A DNA stretch of 35,169 nucleotides from a virus, in the IMG/VR virus record IMGVR_UViG_3300009433_000019, positions 1 through 35,169 of that record, one strand, 5' to 3'. The first letter of the stretch is position 1. Every line of letters begins with the position of its first letter. Below, piece after piece: positions 25,599-33,111 of this stretch. The notes under the pieces were generated by a model, which was not told the DNA's origin, searched no databases, and saw nothing but the letters and a program-made list of their open reading frames with translations. Made by a program: the position numbers and the translations under genes.

Positions 25599-26942
25599 TT
25601 ATCCGAATATATTAGTTGAGTTAAGAGGTGGTCCTGAAGGTTGAGATGAGAATACTGTACCACCATTAAAAGGTGGCTGCTCTGGTATATCACCAAAATT
25701 ATTAGTAGATTCCAATGTTTGACCTGAACCACCTACTGTATTTGCATCATCTCCGAATATATTATCCGATATATTAGAATCAAATCCTGGTGTAGTTTCT
25801 TCTTGTACTAATGCACCCTGTAAAGAACTAACTAATCCTTGTGGATTTTGTATCGTATTTATTATATCATTTCTTAAACCAAACGCATTACCAAACTTAA
25901 GATTTTGTAATGCCCCAAATACTTTTCTTTGTACTAAATTTTCAGCACCAACCATTTGTTTATCTAAAAACTTTTTACCCATACCTTTGGCAAGGTTCCC
26001 TAGTGTTTTTGTTTCTGCTGTATCCTTGAGAGATGAGTCATATCCTGAAAATTGAGATAATACTTCAACCTTACTATAAGACCATTTCATTGCGGCTGTT
26101 GCCATCGAGTTACTACCATCATTAGAAACATTAGCAAATGTAGTACCACTTACAGTAGGATCCCATAAACAGTCAGTAAATCTTAAAGTTATCATTGATG
26201 CATTTTCATTAACAAACTTATCCATTTCCTTATTAGGTGAGTTTGGGTTTAATGAACTAATCCAATTTCTTACTCTTTTAAATTTTCTAATTTCTACTAT
26301 TTGTATATCAACATTAAAATACATTAAGTTAACAGGAATACGATTTCTTCTGTATTTATTATCATAACAAGCTAACTTATATAAATTAAACAAAGCAGAC
26401 ATTTTTAAATCTATAGCCTCCAACATACCTATTTGTATACCTTCACCTTCTGCGCTTCCACCATACGGCGTCATATTAACTGTTTTATTCCATGCTTCTT
26501 GTAAACCTTCTATCGTTTGAAAATAATAAGGTCTTTTAGATTCAATTTCCTTTAGCCCTTGACAAAACGCCTTCAGATAAGTTGCTAAGGTAGTTTCACC
26601 TTGTCTATTTAAATAACCTACAGCAGATCCGTTATATTCAGTTAGCATTGAATTTGAATCACCACCACTAAAATCATTAGGATCCTGTGACGCTGGTATA
26701 GAAGGGCTACCTACCAATGCTCCGTTAAATAAAGCCGATGATCTATCAAACAAAAGGTTAAACCCTAAATAAGTAGGATCATCTAGACTCGTTACACCAT
26801 TACCACCACCTGCAACCGAAGATGGTGTCTGCACAAAAGTTTTAGCAAAATCATAACTGTTAGGGAATGACTTCTGAAAATTTGCAGCCAAATTAGTAAT
26901 GTCTTCTGGTACCTCTTGATTCCAAATGCCTGGATCTGCCAT
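25599..26942 (-). CDS. Tail-tube/baseplate junction protein (gp48/gp54/gp19-like candidate)
   Basis: A 447-residue protein. Residues 57-70 (PTYLGFNLLFDRSS), 137-148 (RPYYFQTIEGLQ) and 174-220 (LEAIDLKMSALFNLYKLACY, then RRNRIPVNLMYFN and IQIVEIRKFKRV) form the pattern of large-phage tail-tube and tube-initiator proteins. MITLRFTDCLWDP (250-262) is the matching strand of that fold. The C-terminal 100 residues are Gly/Pro/Asn-rich and contain three NIFG or NNFG copies (DNIFGDD, TNNFGD and STNIFG at the very end), which look disordered. It is located between the hub protein and the spike, as expected for a tube-baseplate adaptor. Which T4 protein it corresponds to cannot be settled by eye. A strong late-promoter-like motif lies 26 bases upstream. 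Confidence 0.65.
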   Translation of the reverse strand: MADPGIWNQEVPEDITNLAANFQKSFPNSYDFAKTFVQTPSSVAGGGNGVTSLDDPTYLGFNLLFDRSSALFNGALVGSPSIPASQDPNDFSGGDSNSMLTEYNGSAVGYLNRQGETTLATYLKAFCQGLKEIESKRPYYFQTIEGLQEAWNKTVNMTPYGGSAEGEGIQIGMLEAIDLKMSALFNLYKLACYDNKYRRNRIPVNLMYFNVDIQIVEIRKFKRVRNWISSLNPNSPNKEMDKFVNENASMITLRFTDCLWDPTVSGTTFANVSNDGSNSMATAAMKWSYSKVEVLSQFSGYDSSLKDTAETKTLGNLAKGMGKKFLDKQMVGAENLVQRKVFGALQNLKFGNAFGLRNDIINTIQNPQGLVSSLQGALVQEETTPGFDSNISDNIFGDDANTVGGSGQTLESTNNFGDIPEQPPFNGGTVFSSQPSGPPLNSTNIFG

Positions 26943-26952
26943 TTATAATTTT

Positions 26953-26968
26953 ATTTTTTTATTTATTC
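26953..26968 (-). promoter_or_regulatory. Late-promoter-like motif
   Basis: The minus strand reads GAATAAATAAAAAAAT, first G exactly 26 bases before the ATG at 26942. It is nearly identical to the copy at 8290-8305. It ends one base before the stop of the hub gene (26970) and fills the 27-base gap. Confidence 0.6.
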
Positions 26969-26969
26969 A

Positions 26970-28457
26970 TTATGTAGATGGTGTTACTTCTCGTCTACGT
27001 AAATGTATTCTCTGTTTTAGTACTGAACCGCCAACTGGGGAATTTTTGATTAAAAAATACTCTAGTCCAGTAATAACATAAAACCCACTAAGATATTCAT
27101 TAATAATACCGTTTTGGCTTTTCTTGTCATCCCCGTCAATATCAGACCTACGAACCGAATCGTTTGGTACATCTTCATTATCATTAGGTGCAGTTAATAC
27201 ACTTTTTACATTTTGCCCGTATTCATATATTAAACAATACATTCTGCTATATCTTAAAATAGCAGGATTAACCGTATCTAATTCTATAGTCATTCCTAAC
27301 TTATTAATCTCTGCAAGATTTTGAAAATTTTGTATAGATGCATAATAATAATTATCATGAACATTATCACCTTGTGTACCTAAAAATTTATATTTAACTT
27401 GATCATTTCTTGGACCTTCTACTTCACCATTAATTGTTCTACCTTTAGTTACAGGTATCATACCTGGGGTATTATTTGTTATAGGATCTACAAATTCACT
27501 TATAAATTCCTTTGTATTTAAATCCCAATATTGTGTATATCTTTTATATCCATTATTTTTGCTAATTCTACCGCTCTTATTAACTTGTTGATAATTTGCA
27601 ATATATCTTGCACTACCTTGGGTTTGTAAATTATTTGTTAACATATTTGGAAATGTCATGTCACTTTCATTTTCATCACCGCTTCCTATTGTGTCTATTG
27701 CATTCTGTTGAAATTGCTGAGATGTTTCTATGTCGTCTTCTTGGCCAAAAAATTTATTAGCATCAACAAAGGTTAAATAATAATAAGGATCTATATAAGA
27801 AGTAAAAAAGGATTCATCATTCAAATAAGCATTTGAAGTTATATCTTGTATAAACCTTTGTGAAGTATCATACGGATTTGTCCAAATCTGCTGATCTGAT
27901 GTTTCTTCTACATTAGATGCATATCCTAACTTTAATTCTTCTGCAATAGATAGCAAAGAATTCCAACTATTGTTATCTTGAAATTGTACCTTTTCTGTAA
28001 ATAAATTAGGAACATGCATTCGCCCCTCGACTAAAAGCTCAGGTGGTTTATTTGTAACTCCACCACCACCAAGAGGTCTTATATCCTCAATTGTAAAATC
28101 AATTCTTATAGGTTTAAATGTATCTTCATTACCTTGTGATCTTATATACACTTGAATAATATCACCATCCTTAGGAAAAAATCTAGCTGTAAATAAACCA
28201 TCCCTATCAGTAAATGTAAATCTACAAGTAGGATAAAAACCAACCGAGCTTAACTCAAAAGTATTTAATCTATCTCCTTGAACCGTATAGCTGTTAATTA
28301 CAACCGTTGGTATAATAGATGAAAACTTAGAAGGTTTTTCTTTCATTGTTTGCCCTTCTGAATTCTCAGACCCACTTTCTAAATCAATTATTTCTAATTC
28401 ATCAAGTTTTATCGTCGGCTCTATTACAGTTAATATATTTCTTTCTACTGTTGACAT
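26970..28457 (-). CDS. Baseplate hub protein, gp27/gpD-like
   Basis: A 495-residue protein. From about residue 50 it reads PTVVINSYTVQGDRLNTFEL, then FYPTCRFTFTDRDGLF, PKDGDIIQVYIRS and RIDFTIEDIRPL, the beta-barrel pattern of hub proteins such as T4 gp27, Mu gp44 and P2 gpD, which bind the spike. At 165-182 NSLLSIAEELKLGYASN matches the helix of these families, and DESFFTSYIDPYYYLTFVD is the following tail-tube-like strand. Residues 440-480 (GIINEYLSGFYVITGLEY) end the second barrel. It precedes the tube adaptor and spike genes, which supports the call. The N-terminal 45 residues are acidic and probably flexible. The start is ATG 28457, two bases after the LysM-like stop. Confidence 0.75.
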   Translation of the reverse strand: MSTVERNILTVIEPTIKLDELEIIDLESGSENSEGQTMKEKPSKFSSIIPTVVINSYTVQGDRLNTFELSSVGFYPTCRFTFTDRDGLFTARFFPKDGDIIQVYIRSQGNEDTFKPIRIDFTIEDIRPLGGGGVTNKPPELLVEGRMHVPNLFTEKVQFQDNNSWNSLLSIAEELKLGYASNVEETSDQQIWTNPYDTSQRFIQDITSNAYLNDESFFTSYIDPYYYLTFVDANKFFGQEDDIETSQQFQQNAIDTIGSGDENESDMTFPNMLTNNLQTQGSARYIANYQQVNKSGRISKNNGYKRYTQYWDLNTKEFISEFVDPITNNTPGMIPVTKGRTINGEVEGPRNDQVKYKFLGTQGDNVHDNYYYASIQNFQNLAEINKLGMTIELDTVNPAILRYSRMYCLIYEYGQNVKSVLTAPNDNEDVPNDSVRRSDIDGDDKKSQNGIINEYLSGFYVITGLEYFLIKNSPVGGSVLKQRIHLRRREVTPST

Positions 28458-28459
28458 AA

Positions 28460-29002
28460 TTAATTAGACTGAGTAGTTTTCCTAGATGGTAAGTTCGTAC
28501 CTAGTTGTATTGAACCACCTTCATATGTTTTTGATTCTTGGCCAGGCTGTAGCATATTAGGTGGCATTGGTTGTGATACACCAGCAGGACTCTTTTTAGC
28601 TTTTTCAATTAATCTTTGAATTCTTGCTTGATCTTTTTCGCTCTGTCTTCCTGTATCTACATACGCTTCTTGTACCTCATTAGGTCTACTTGCAGGATTA
28701 GGTCTTTTATAAACTAAGCTAGGATCTCTTAAATTCGGAATCCATAATATATCACCTTCATTAACACTAAACGGATTAAAGATATTATTAACAATACATA
28801 ATGCATCAACGAATTCACCACTACCATAATAAATTTCAGATATTTTGTCAATACGACCTATCTGATCCGGTAACACATAATGCAAAGCCCTTACACCTAA
28901 TTCATAATCATAAATAAATGATGGTGCAGTAAGGTCCCAATACCCTTCACCAGTCTCATCTATTATTAATCTATTTTTTAATGCTAATGATTTTATATCC
29001 AT
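28460..29002 (-). CDS. Baseplate wedge protein, gp53/LysM-like
   Basis: A 180-residue protein. Residues 48-90 carry a LysM-like pattern: IGRIDKISEIYYGSGEFVDA, then VNNIFNPFSVNEGDILWIPN. The spacing (aliphatic, YYG, N-x-I, G-D-x-L-x-I-P) is typical. T4 gp53, which clamps the wedge, has a LysM-like fold, so this is either a gp53 equivalent or a hub protein using the fold to bind another baseplate protein. There is no catalytic domain. The N-terminal 45 residues have YWDLTAPSFI and YDYELGVRALHYVL. The C-terminal 80 residues are charged, Pro-rich and probably disordered. The gene lies two bases upstream of the hub gene, and 12 bases after the 617-residue gene. Confidence 0.7.
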   Translation of the reverse strand: MDIKSLALKNRLIIDETGEGYWDLTAPSFIYDYELGVRALHYVLPDQIGRIDKISEIYYGSGEFVDALCIVNNIFNPFSVNEGDILWIPNLRDPSLVYKRPNPASRPNEVQEAYVDTGRQSEKDQARIQRLIEKAKKSPAGVSQPMPPNMLQPGQESKTYEGGSIQLGTNLPSRKTTQSN

Positions 29003-29014
29003 GTGATTAGTTTT

Positions 29015-30868
29015 TTATGAATCTATAGTCATACTTACCACACTAGAAATATAATCAGCAGTTACACTACGATCTACTTTTTGTGGGCTATTTTTAATAT
29101 TACTTATTTGACTATTCTTGGCGTCTCCAGGTGCAGCAGATCCAGTAAAACGTGAACTTTGGTTATCTTGAAGGTTAGCACCTTTAGGTTTAACTGAGCC
29201 ATAAGTAGCTTTATCTAGACCAGCTAAATTTAAGATATCTTCTTCACTTGCAGCCGATGCATAAACTCTACCACGACCTGCATTAAACATATTTTCTATA
29301 TCTCCTTTATCTCTAGGCTTACCGTGTTTAAGATCTATTTCAAATTTTACTTCCATTGGAAAATCATCATAACCTAATCCTTGGCCTAATGTCATAACTG
29401 AATTATCACAATACATATTCCCCATCATTACAATTGGATTTAATGGATTACCTACAGTAACATGCCAATCACCTGTAGGCTCTGCACTAATTAATGCTTT
29501 AGTTGCTTGTGTTCCACTAACTGAACCAACATTAGAACTTAAAAATCCACCTAATACATTTCCTAGTAACGTTTTACCAACCTTTTTAAATCCTTCTATT
29601 GAATTAGGTAAATTAAATTCACCAGTACCTCCACCAAAAACATTACTAAAACCTTTTTCTACATCGGTAACAACACTGCCTATATAACCACTAAAGTCAC
29701 CTTGTTTTAATTTATTTATGTCACCAAATTGACTAGATACATATCCACCACTACCATAATATCTTTGACCTCCTCCGAAGAATTGACCATTATTATAAGT
29801 CATAGTTAACATATTACTCATTATATCAATCATTGCAATTTTAGGATTAACGTAGTTAAGAGATTTTAATTGATACTCAAAATTAAGTTTCATATCTTGT
29901 TGAAAATTTAAACCAGTATCTCTAATCATTGTTTTGTTAACAACATTAACTGGTCCTATTACAAAGTTGGCATATGTAGTACCTAGCTTATCAGATGTAC
30001 CGTTTAATGACTTTGAAAATTTTTGCCTAGAGCTAACACCCTTAAGAGTATCTGCTACAGCCTGACGACCCTTTCCCATTTTAGTATAAATCGGTTGCTG
30101 TGTATATCCACCGTCACCGCTACTTATACTTTCCATTTCAGATTTAACTTCTTTATAACTAAGACCATAAGAAAAAGTTAACATATCTTCTAGCTTATTA
30201 CCACTCTTTTCTCCTAAGTAAGTAACAGCAGTAACCCCAGCAACTTGGGTAGCATCAACAGCTTCATCAGTCTTAACTGTTTTACCATCTTTACTACCTG
30301 GTGTTTTTGCTAAGTCAAATATATTGTCTTCTACTGGTGTTGGGAATCTTCTTAATGTAACAAGATGATTAACAGGTATTTTTTTATAGTATTTACAATA
30401 TAGAAAATCAGAAGCGCTATAACCTATTTTAGGATAATTAGTATTAAAGTATTCAATTAACTTTGCTATAGATACTCTTTTAGAAGCATCACCACCCATA
30501 GCAGGATTTGCTGTTGCTGTTATTTCACTGGACTTCCCGTCTTGGCTTGTTCCTATTGTTGGGCCATCAAAGTAGCCATTAAATACCTCACCACCAGTAA
30601 GACCACCATACATTCCTCTAAAATTAAATAGTGCAAACTTATTAAAAATAGATCTAGGGATATCCGCCTTCATACCAGATGGTACTGCTACTGCATCAGC
30701 CACTGCTTTATTTTGATAAAATGATTTATATACACCTTCTGTAATATCTTTAGCTAAACCAGCAGATTCACCACCAAATGCACCTAATTTTAAGCTAGTG
30801 CTTTTATTAGGGTTTGTTGGAAACATTGCATCATTTATACTACCTACCGCATCACTAAAACCTCCCAT
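29015..30868 (-). CDS. Baseplate/tail structural protein, gp48/gp54-like candidate
   Basis: A 617-residue protein rich in Gly, Ser and Asn. Residues 163-181 (IPVNHLVTLRRFPTPVEDN) and 463-540 (TGDWHVTVGNPLNPIVMMGN, then FPMEVKFEIDLKHGKPRDKG and MFNAGRGRVY) form a pattern I associate with tube-initiation or hub-associated proteins of large phages. VNPKIAMIDIMSNMLTMTYN (about 340-359) is probably a buried helix. It contains long Gly-rich stretches (GQFFGGGQRYYGSGGY), presumably flexible. No membrane or enzymatic signature is seen. It is the first of the hub/spike cluster in transcription and is preceded by a late-promoter-like motif 30 bases upstream and a 12-base palindrome. The exact counterpart in T4 cannot be fixed without a profile search. 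Confidence 0.65.
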   Translation of the reverse strand: MGGFSDAVGSINDAMFPTNPNKSTSLKLGAFGGESAGLAKDITEGVYKSFYQNKAVADAVAVPSGMKADIPRSIFNKFALFNFRGMYGGLTGGEVFNGYFDGPTIGTSQDGKSSEITATANPAMGGDASKRVSIAKLIEYFNTNYPKIGYSASDFLYCKYYKKIPVNHLVTLRRFPTPVEDNIFDLAKTPGSKDGKTVKTDEAVDATQVAGVTAVTYLGEKSGNKLEDMLTFSYGLSYKEVKSEMESISSGDGGYTQQPIYTKMGKGRQAVADTLKGVSSRQKFSKSLNGTSDKLGTTYANFVIGPVNVVNKTMIRDTGLNFQQDMKLNFEYQLKSLNYVNPKIAMIDIMSNMLTMTYNNGQFFGGGQRYYGSGGYVSSQFGDINKLKQGDFSGYIGSVVTDVEKGFSNVFGGGTGEFNLPNSIEGFKKVGKTLLGNVLGGFLSSNVGSVSGTQATKALISAEPTGDWHVTVGNPLNPIVMMGNMYCDNSVMTLGQGLGYDDFPMEVKFEIDLKHGKPRDKGDIENMFNAGRGRVYASAASEEDILNLAGLDKATYGSVKPKGANLQDNQSSRFTGSAAPGDAKNSQISNIKNSPQKVDRSVTADYISSVVSMTIDS

Positions 30869-30882
30869 AAGTTAAACTCTTA

Positions 30883-30898
30883 TTTTTTGTATATATTC
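30883..30898 (-). promoter_or_regulatory. Late-promoter-like motif
   Basis: The minus strand reads GAATATATACAAAAAA, first G 30 bases before the ATG at 30868. It overlaps the TGA stop of the upstream gene. Confidence 0.5.
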
Positions 30899-31460
30899 AG
30901 CTTAAGCTGTTGAGATACTTATCTATATCAATATCACCTTTTTGAAATTTGTCCACCCAACCTTTTTTAAATCTAGTATTAAACTCCTGTGAGCTATCAG
31001 TGGAAAGAGAACCTTTAAAAAATGGCCTTGATGATATATCTCTTATTTCTTTTAAATTTTTTGATATTATATAAAACTGAACTTTTTCAAATAATCCCTG
31101 TAAATCATTTTTAGTTTTTTTACACATAACAGATTCCACTATTACATAAAACCGTTCCCTATCATTTTCATTAAACCTGTCTTCTAATGATTTTACATTT
31201 TTGAAGTCTTCATTTTTAAGTGGCATTTTTCTGGCTCTATTATCAAATTCATATTTAAAATTCATATCAAAAAAATTGGATTTCAAATATTTCATATTAT
31301 CATACATTTTAATAATACGAATTTGATACTGTGGATTAATAGGATCCCACTGTGTATCCATGATAAGACCTTTTATAGGTAATAAAACATTAGGTCTACT
31401 AAAAGAAGATAATAGACAATAAACAGTTTGGCCTTTTGTAAATATTCTATGGGCTTTCAT
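30897..31460 (-). CDS. Hypothetical protein before the hub cluster
   Basis: A 187-residue basic protein with a compact beta-like N-terminus (HRIFTKGQTVYCLLSSFSRP), a charged middle with KKTKNDLQGLFEKVQFYIIS, and a basic C-terminus ending WVDKFQKGDIDIDKYLNSLS. The start overlaps the stop of the previous gene as ATGA (31457-31460), so the two are translationally coupled. Its last codons form a 12-base palindrome at 30898-30909. I do not recognise a family; a chaperone or assembly role is possible because it directly precedes tail genes, but nothing in the sequence proves that. Confidence 0.55.
   Translation of the reverse strand: MKAHRIFTKGQTVYCLLSSFSRPNVLLPIKGLIMDTQWDPINPQYQIRIIKMYDNMKYLKSNFFDMNFKYEFDNRARKMPLKNEDFKNVKSLEDRFNENDRERFYVIVESVMCKKTKNDLQGLFEKVQFYIISKNLKEIRDISSRPFFKGSLSTDSSQEFNTRFKKGWVDKFQKGDIDIDKYLNSLS
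30898..30909. repeat. Twelve-base perfect palindrome at a gene end
   Basis: CAGCTTAAGCTG is its own reverse complement and lies in the last codons of the 187-residue gene. It directly abuts the late-promoter-like motif at 30883-30898. Confidence 0.4.
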
Positions 31461-31846
31461 TCAAATTCTATAATGTTCTCAAATAGATCTGCGCTACCGT
31501 TTACATTAATTTCTGGTGAATGATATATGTTGTATTTTAATTCTCTATCGGTTAAAGATTCTACATATGTCTTTATACCTGTTACTGTAGATTCATTAAG
31601 ATTACCAAGCACATAAAAAATTGAGGAAGTAGTATTTCTATCCAATACGGTTTGTAGCTGCTTCATGAGATAAGACGATACAACAGCATCAGACGGTTCA
31701 AATTGATAAAAATCATTCTTGGTTAGCTTATTAAAAATATCCATGTAATTAATACATTCAATATTTCTAGGAACTGCACCTAAAAAAGTTTTTACTCTTA
31801 CTGCATCCTTTGAGTATATAAAATTAAATTCTATGTTTGTTTCCAT
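31457..31846 (-). CDS. Hypothetical protein, 129 residues
   Basis: A small acidic alpha/beta protein. It alternates strands and helices: NIEFNFIYSKDAVRVK, then SSIFYVLGNLNESTVTGIKT and ELKYNIYHSPEINVNG. The layout resembles a small Rossmann-type fold but lacks a P-loop or other nucleotide motif. It overlaps the previous gene by 16 bases and the next by 4 (ATGA), so three consecutive genes are coupled. No known family. Confidence 0.55.
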   Translation of the reverse strand: METNIEFNFIYSKDAVRVKTFLGAVPRNIECINYMDIFNKLTKNDFYQFEPSDAVVSSYLMKQLQTVLDRNTTSSIFYVLGNLNESTVTGIKTYVESLTDRELKYNIYHSPEINVNGSADLFENIIEFE

Positions 31847-32160
31847 TCAGTTAGTAAATCGATCTCTGCTTGGAGCTCTCTTATTTTACTTTCTAGTTCT
31901 TTTTTATTAGGCTCATAATGAGTACCCCATTCTGTCTTTAACCTGAGTACTTCTTTTTCAAATTTATTACCGCCTTCTAGACCTAGATCCTCGCATAGCT
32001 CCCAAAAGAACTTCATAATATATTCGTACTTATTACGGCTTTCATCATTAGATTCATATACATCTGTTGAAGTCCATTGTTCTTTACCGCCACCATGATT
32101 ATCATCGATCACTCTCTTAATAACCCCATTCCTTGCAGGTTCTAAAACGATTTTAATCAT
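31831..32160 (-). CDS. Hypothetical protein, 109 residues, with C-terminal coiled coil
   Basis: The frame opens with TTG at 32163 followed at once by ATG at 32160; I chose the ATG, which overlaps the previous gene's end by eight bases (GATGATTAA), a normal coupling. The protein is highly charged: KIVLEPARNGVIKRVIDDNH at the N-terminus, a helix (YEYIMKFFWELCEDLGLEGG), and a C-terminal coiled coil (NKKELESKIRELQAEIDLLT). It overlaps the following gene by 16 bases. No family recognised. Its size and coupling would fit an assembly factor, but this is speculative. Confidence 0.55.
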   Translation of the reverse strand: MIKIVLEPARNGVIKRVIDDNHGGGKEQWTSTDVYESNDESRNKYEYIMKFFWELCEDLGLEGGNKFEKEVLRLKTEWGTHYEPNKKELESKIRELQAEIDLLTEWKQT

Positions 32161-32527
32161 CAAGTCTATTATTTAAAGATTCTCTTGCTTCTTTCATTAG
32201 CTTTCTTGCTACCTTTTTATCGGTATGCCATGATTCTTTATCTTTAACAGTTAAAATAGCATCAGCTTCTCTTAACATTTCAATTTCTTTATCATTATAA
32301 CCAACTTCTTTCCATGCTATAATTTTACTTTCTTCCATGCTCTCAAGCTGTTCTGCAATTTTCTTCTCTACTGCATCGGTGTTAGCTCTATGTAATTCTA
32401 TACCTTTATCAATAGATGCCTTTGTGAGTTTCATCCATTCATTAAAAGGTAGGTTTCTTTTCGCCTTTAGTATACCTTGATACTTCATCGCTAATCTTCT
32501 CTGTCTTCTATTCGGTGCTTGTGTCAT
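32153..32527 (-). CDS. Hypothetical basic protein, 124 residues
   Basis: A mostly helical, highly charged protein that opens with the basic stretch NRRQRRLAMKYQGILKAKRN and continues with long helices (AVEKKIAEQLESMEESKIIA, KKVARKLMKEARESLNNRLD). No membrane segment, zinc motif or defined helix-turn-helix is visible. The Arg-rich start could bind RNA, DNA or an acidic partner. The start ATG 32527 follows the motif TAATATATAATAAAAT at 23 bases. It overlaps the next gene by eight bases. Confidence 0.55.
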   Translation of the reverse strand: MTQAPNRRQRRLAMKYQGILKAKRNLPFNEWMKLTKASIDKGIELHRANTDAVEKKIAEQLESMEESKIIAWKEVGYNDKEIEMLREADAILTVKDKESWHTDKKVARKLMKEARESLNNRLDD

Positions 32528-32534
32528 GTGATTG

Positions 32535-32550
32535 ATTTTATTATATATTA
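32535..32550 (-). promoter_or_regulatory. Late-promoter-like motif, variant
   Basis: The minus strand reads TAATATATAATAAAAT, first base 23 positions before the ATG at 32527. It is identical to the gp25 copy except for T in place of the first G. It lies in the 36-base gap 32528-32563. Confidence 0.4.
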
Positions 32551-32563
32551 TACCTTAAATTGC

Positions 32564-33064
32564 TTAGTCAATTTTATATCTAGTTTTAATTAATTCTTTA
32601 ATGCTATCAAAAAGACTATCTAAAATTAAATCTTCTGATATTTGATTTTTGATAAATGATTCTAGTTCCTCGTTTACTTCTTCACTATCAAATGATGAAC
32701 TAATAATTTCATAAATAGCCTTTTTAGGAACACTTATTGGAAAGGTAAGATTCAGTTTTACTTTATCATTCTTTTTCTGCTTATCAAAAAGAGTTCTTAT
32801 TGGGGATGTGGTTACTTCTTGTGGTGGCATTTTTTCTTTATAGGCCTTAGCAGCTTTTTCTAATGCTGGAGTAGGTGAAGCAAAATCTAAAGGATCTCCA
32901 TCCAAAGGTTCTAAAAATTCAGATATTAAATTAGTTGATATTCTTCCACCACTTTCGAATATAGTCCACCCATCCTCGGTAGACTTAATAACTTCTACCG
33001 ATCCTATCTTATCACCTTTAATCCATTGTAGCTTTTCTTCTATGCTTTCCATACTATTGTCCAT
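32564..33064 (-). CDS. Hypothetical protein, SH3-like N-terminus and helical C-terminus
   Basis: A 166-residue protein. Residues 13-53 (LQWIKGDKIGSVEVIKSTED, then GWTIFESGGRISTNLISEFL) look like a small SH3-like barrel as found in several phage proteins. A Pro-rich linker follows, then a beta/alpha C-terminus: VKLNLTFPISVPKKAIYEII and ELESFIKNQISEDLILDSLF. Its start ATG 33064 comes directly after TATAA; the 47-base gap 33065-33111 contains a T-run and TATAAT-like sequence but no copy of the GAATAWATA motif. The gene is one of the five unknown ones between the collagen fibre and the hub cluster. It could be a structural adaptor. Confidence 0.55.
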   Translation of the reverse strand: MDNSMESIEEKLQWIKGDKIGSVEVIKSTEDGWTIFESGGRISTNLISEFLEPLDGDPLDFASPTPALEKAAKAYKEKMPPQEVTTSPIRTLFDKQKKNDKVKLNLTFPISVPKKAIYEIISSSFDSEEVNEELESFIKNQISEDLILDSLFDSIKELIKTRYKID

Positions 33065-33111
33065 TTATAGTTATTATACATAAAAAAATAAAATTGTTTT
33101 AAAACTAGATA

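Noticed and set aside
31831-31846. Programmed frameshift joining the 109- and 129-residue genes, as in tail assembly chaperones
   Set aside because: The 16-base overlap contains no slippery heptamer in the right frame and the downstream gene has its own ATG.
32161-32163. TTG start for the 109-residue gene
   Set aside because: An ATG follows at once at 32160 and gives the usual short overlap with the upstream gene.
33062-33071. TATAAATG sequences at start codons (33064, 26942) as late promoters
   Set aside because: The ATAAATG match includes the start codon itself, leaving no leader; it reflects A-rich start context.
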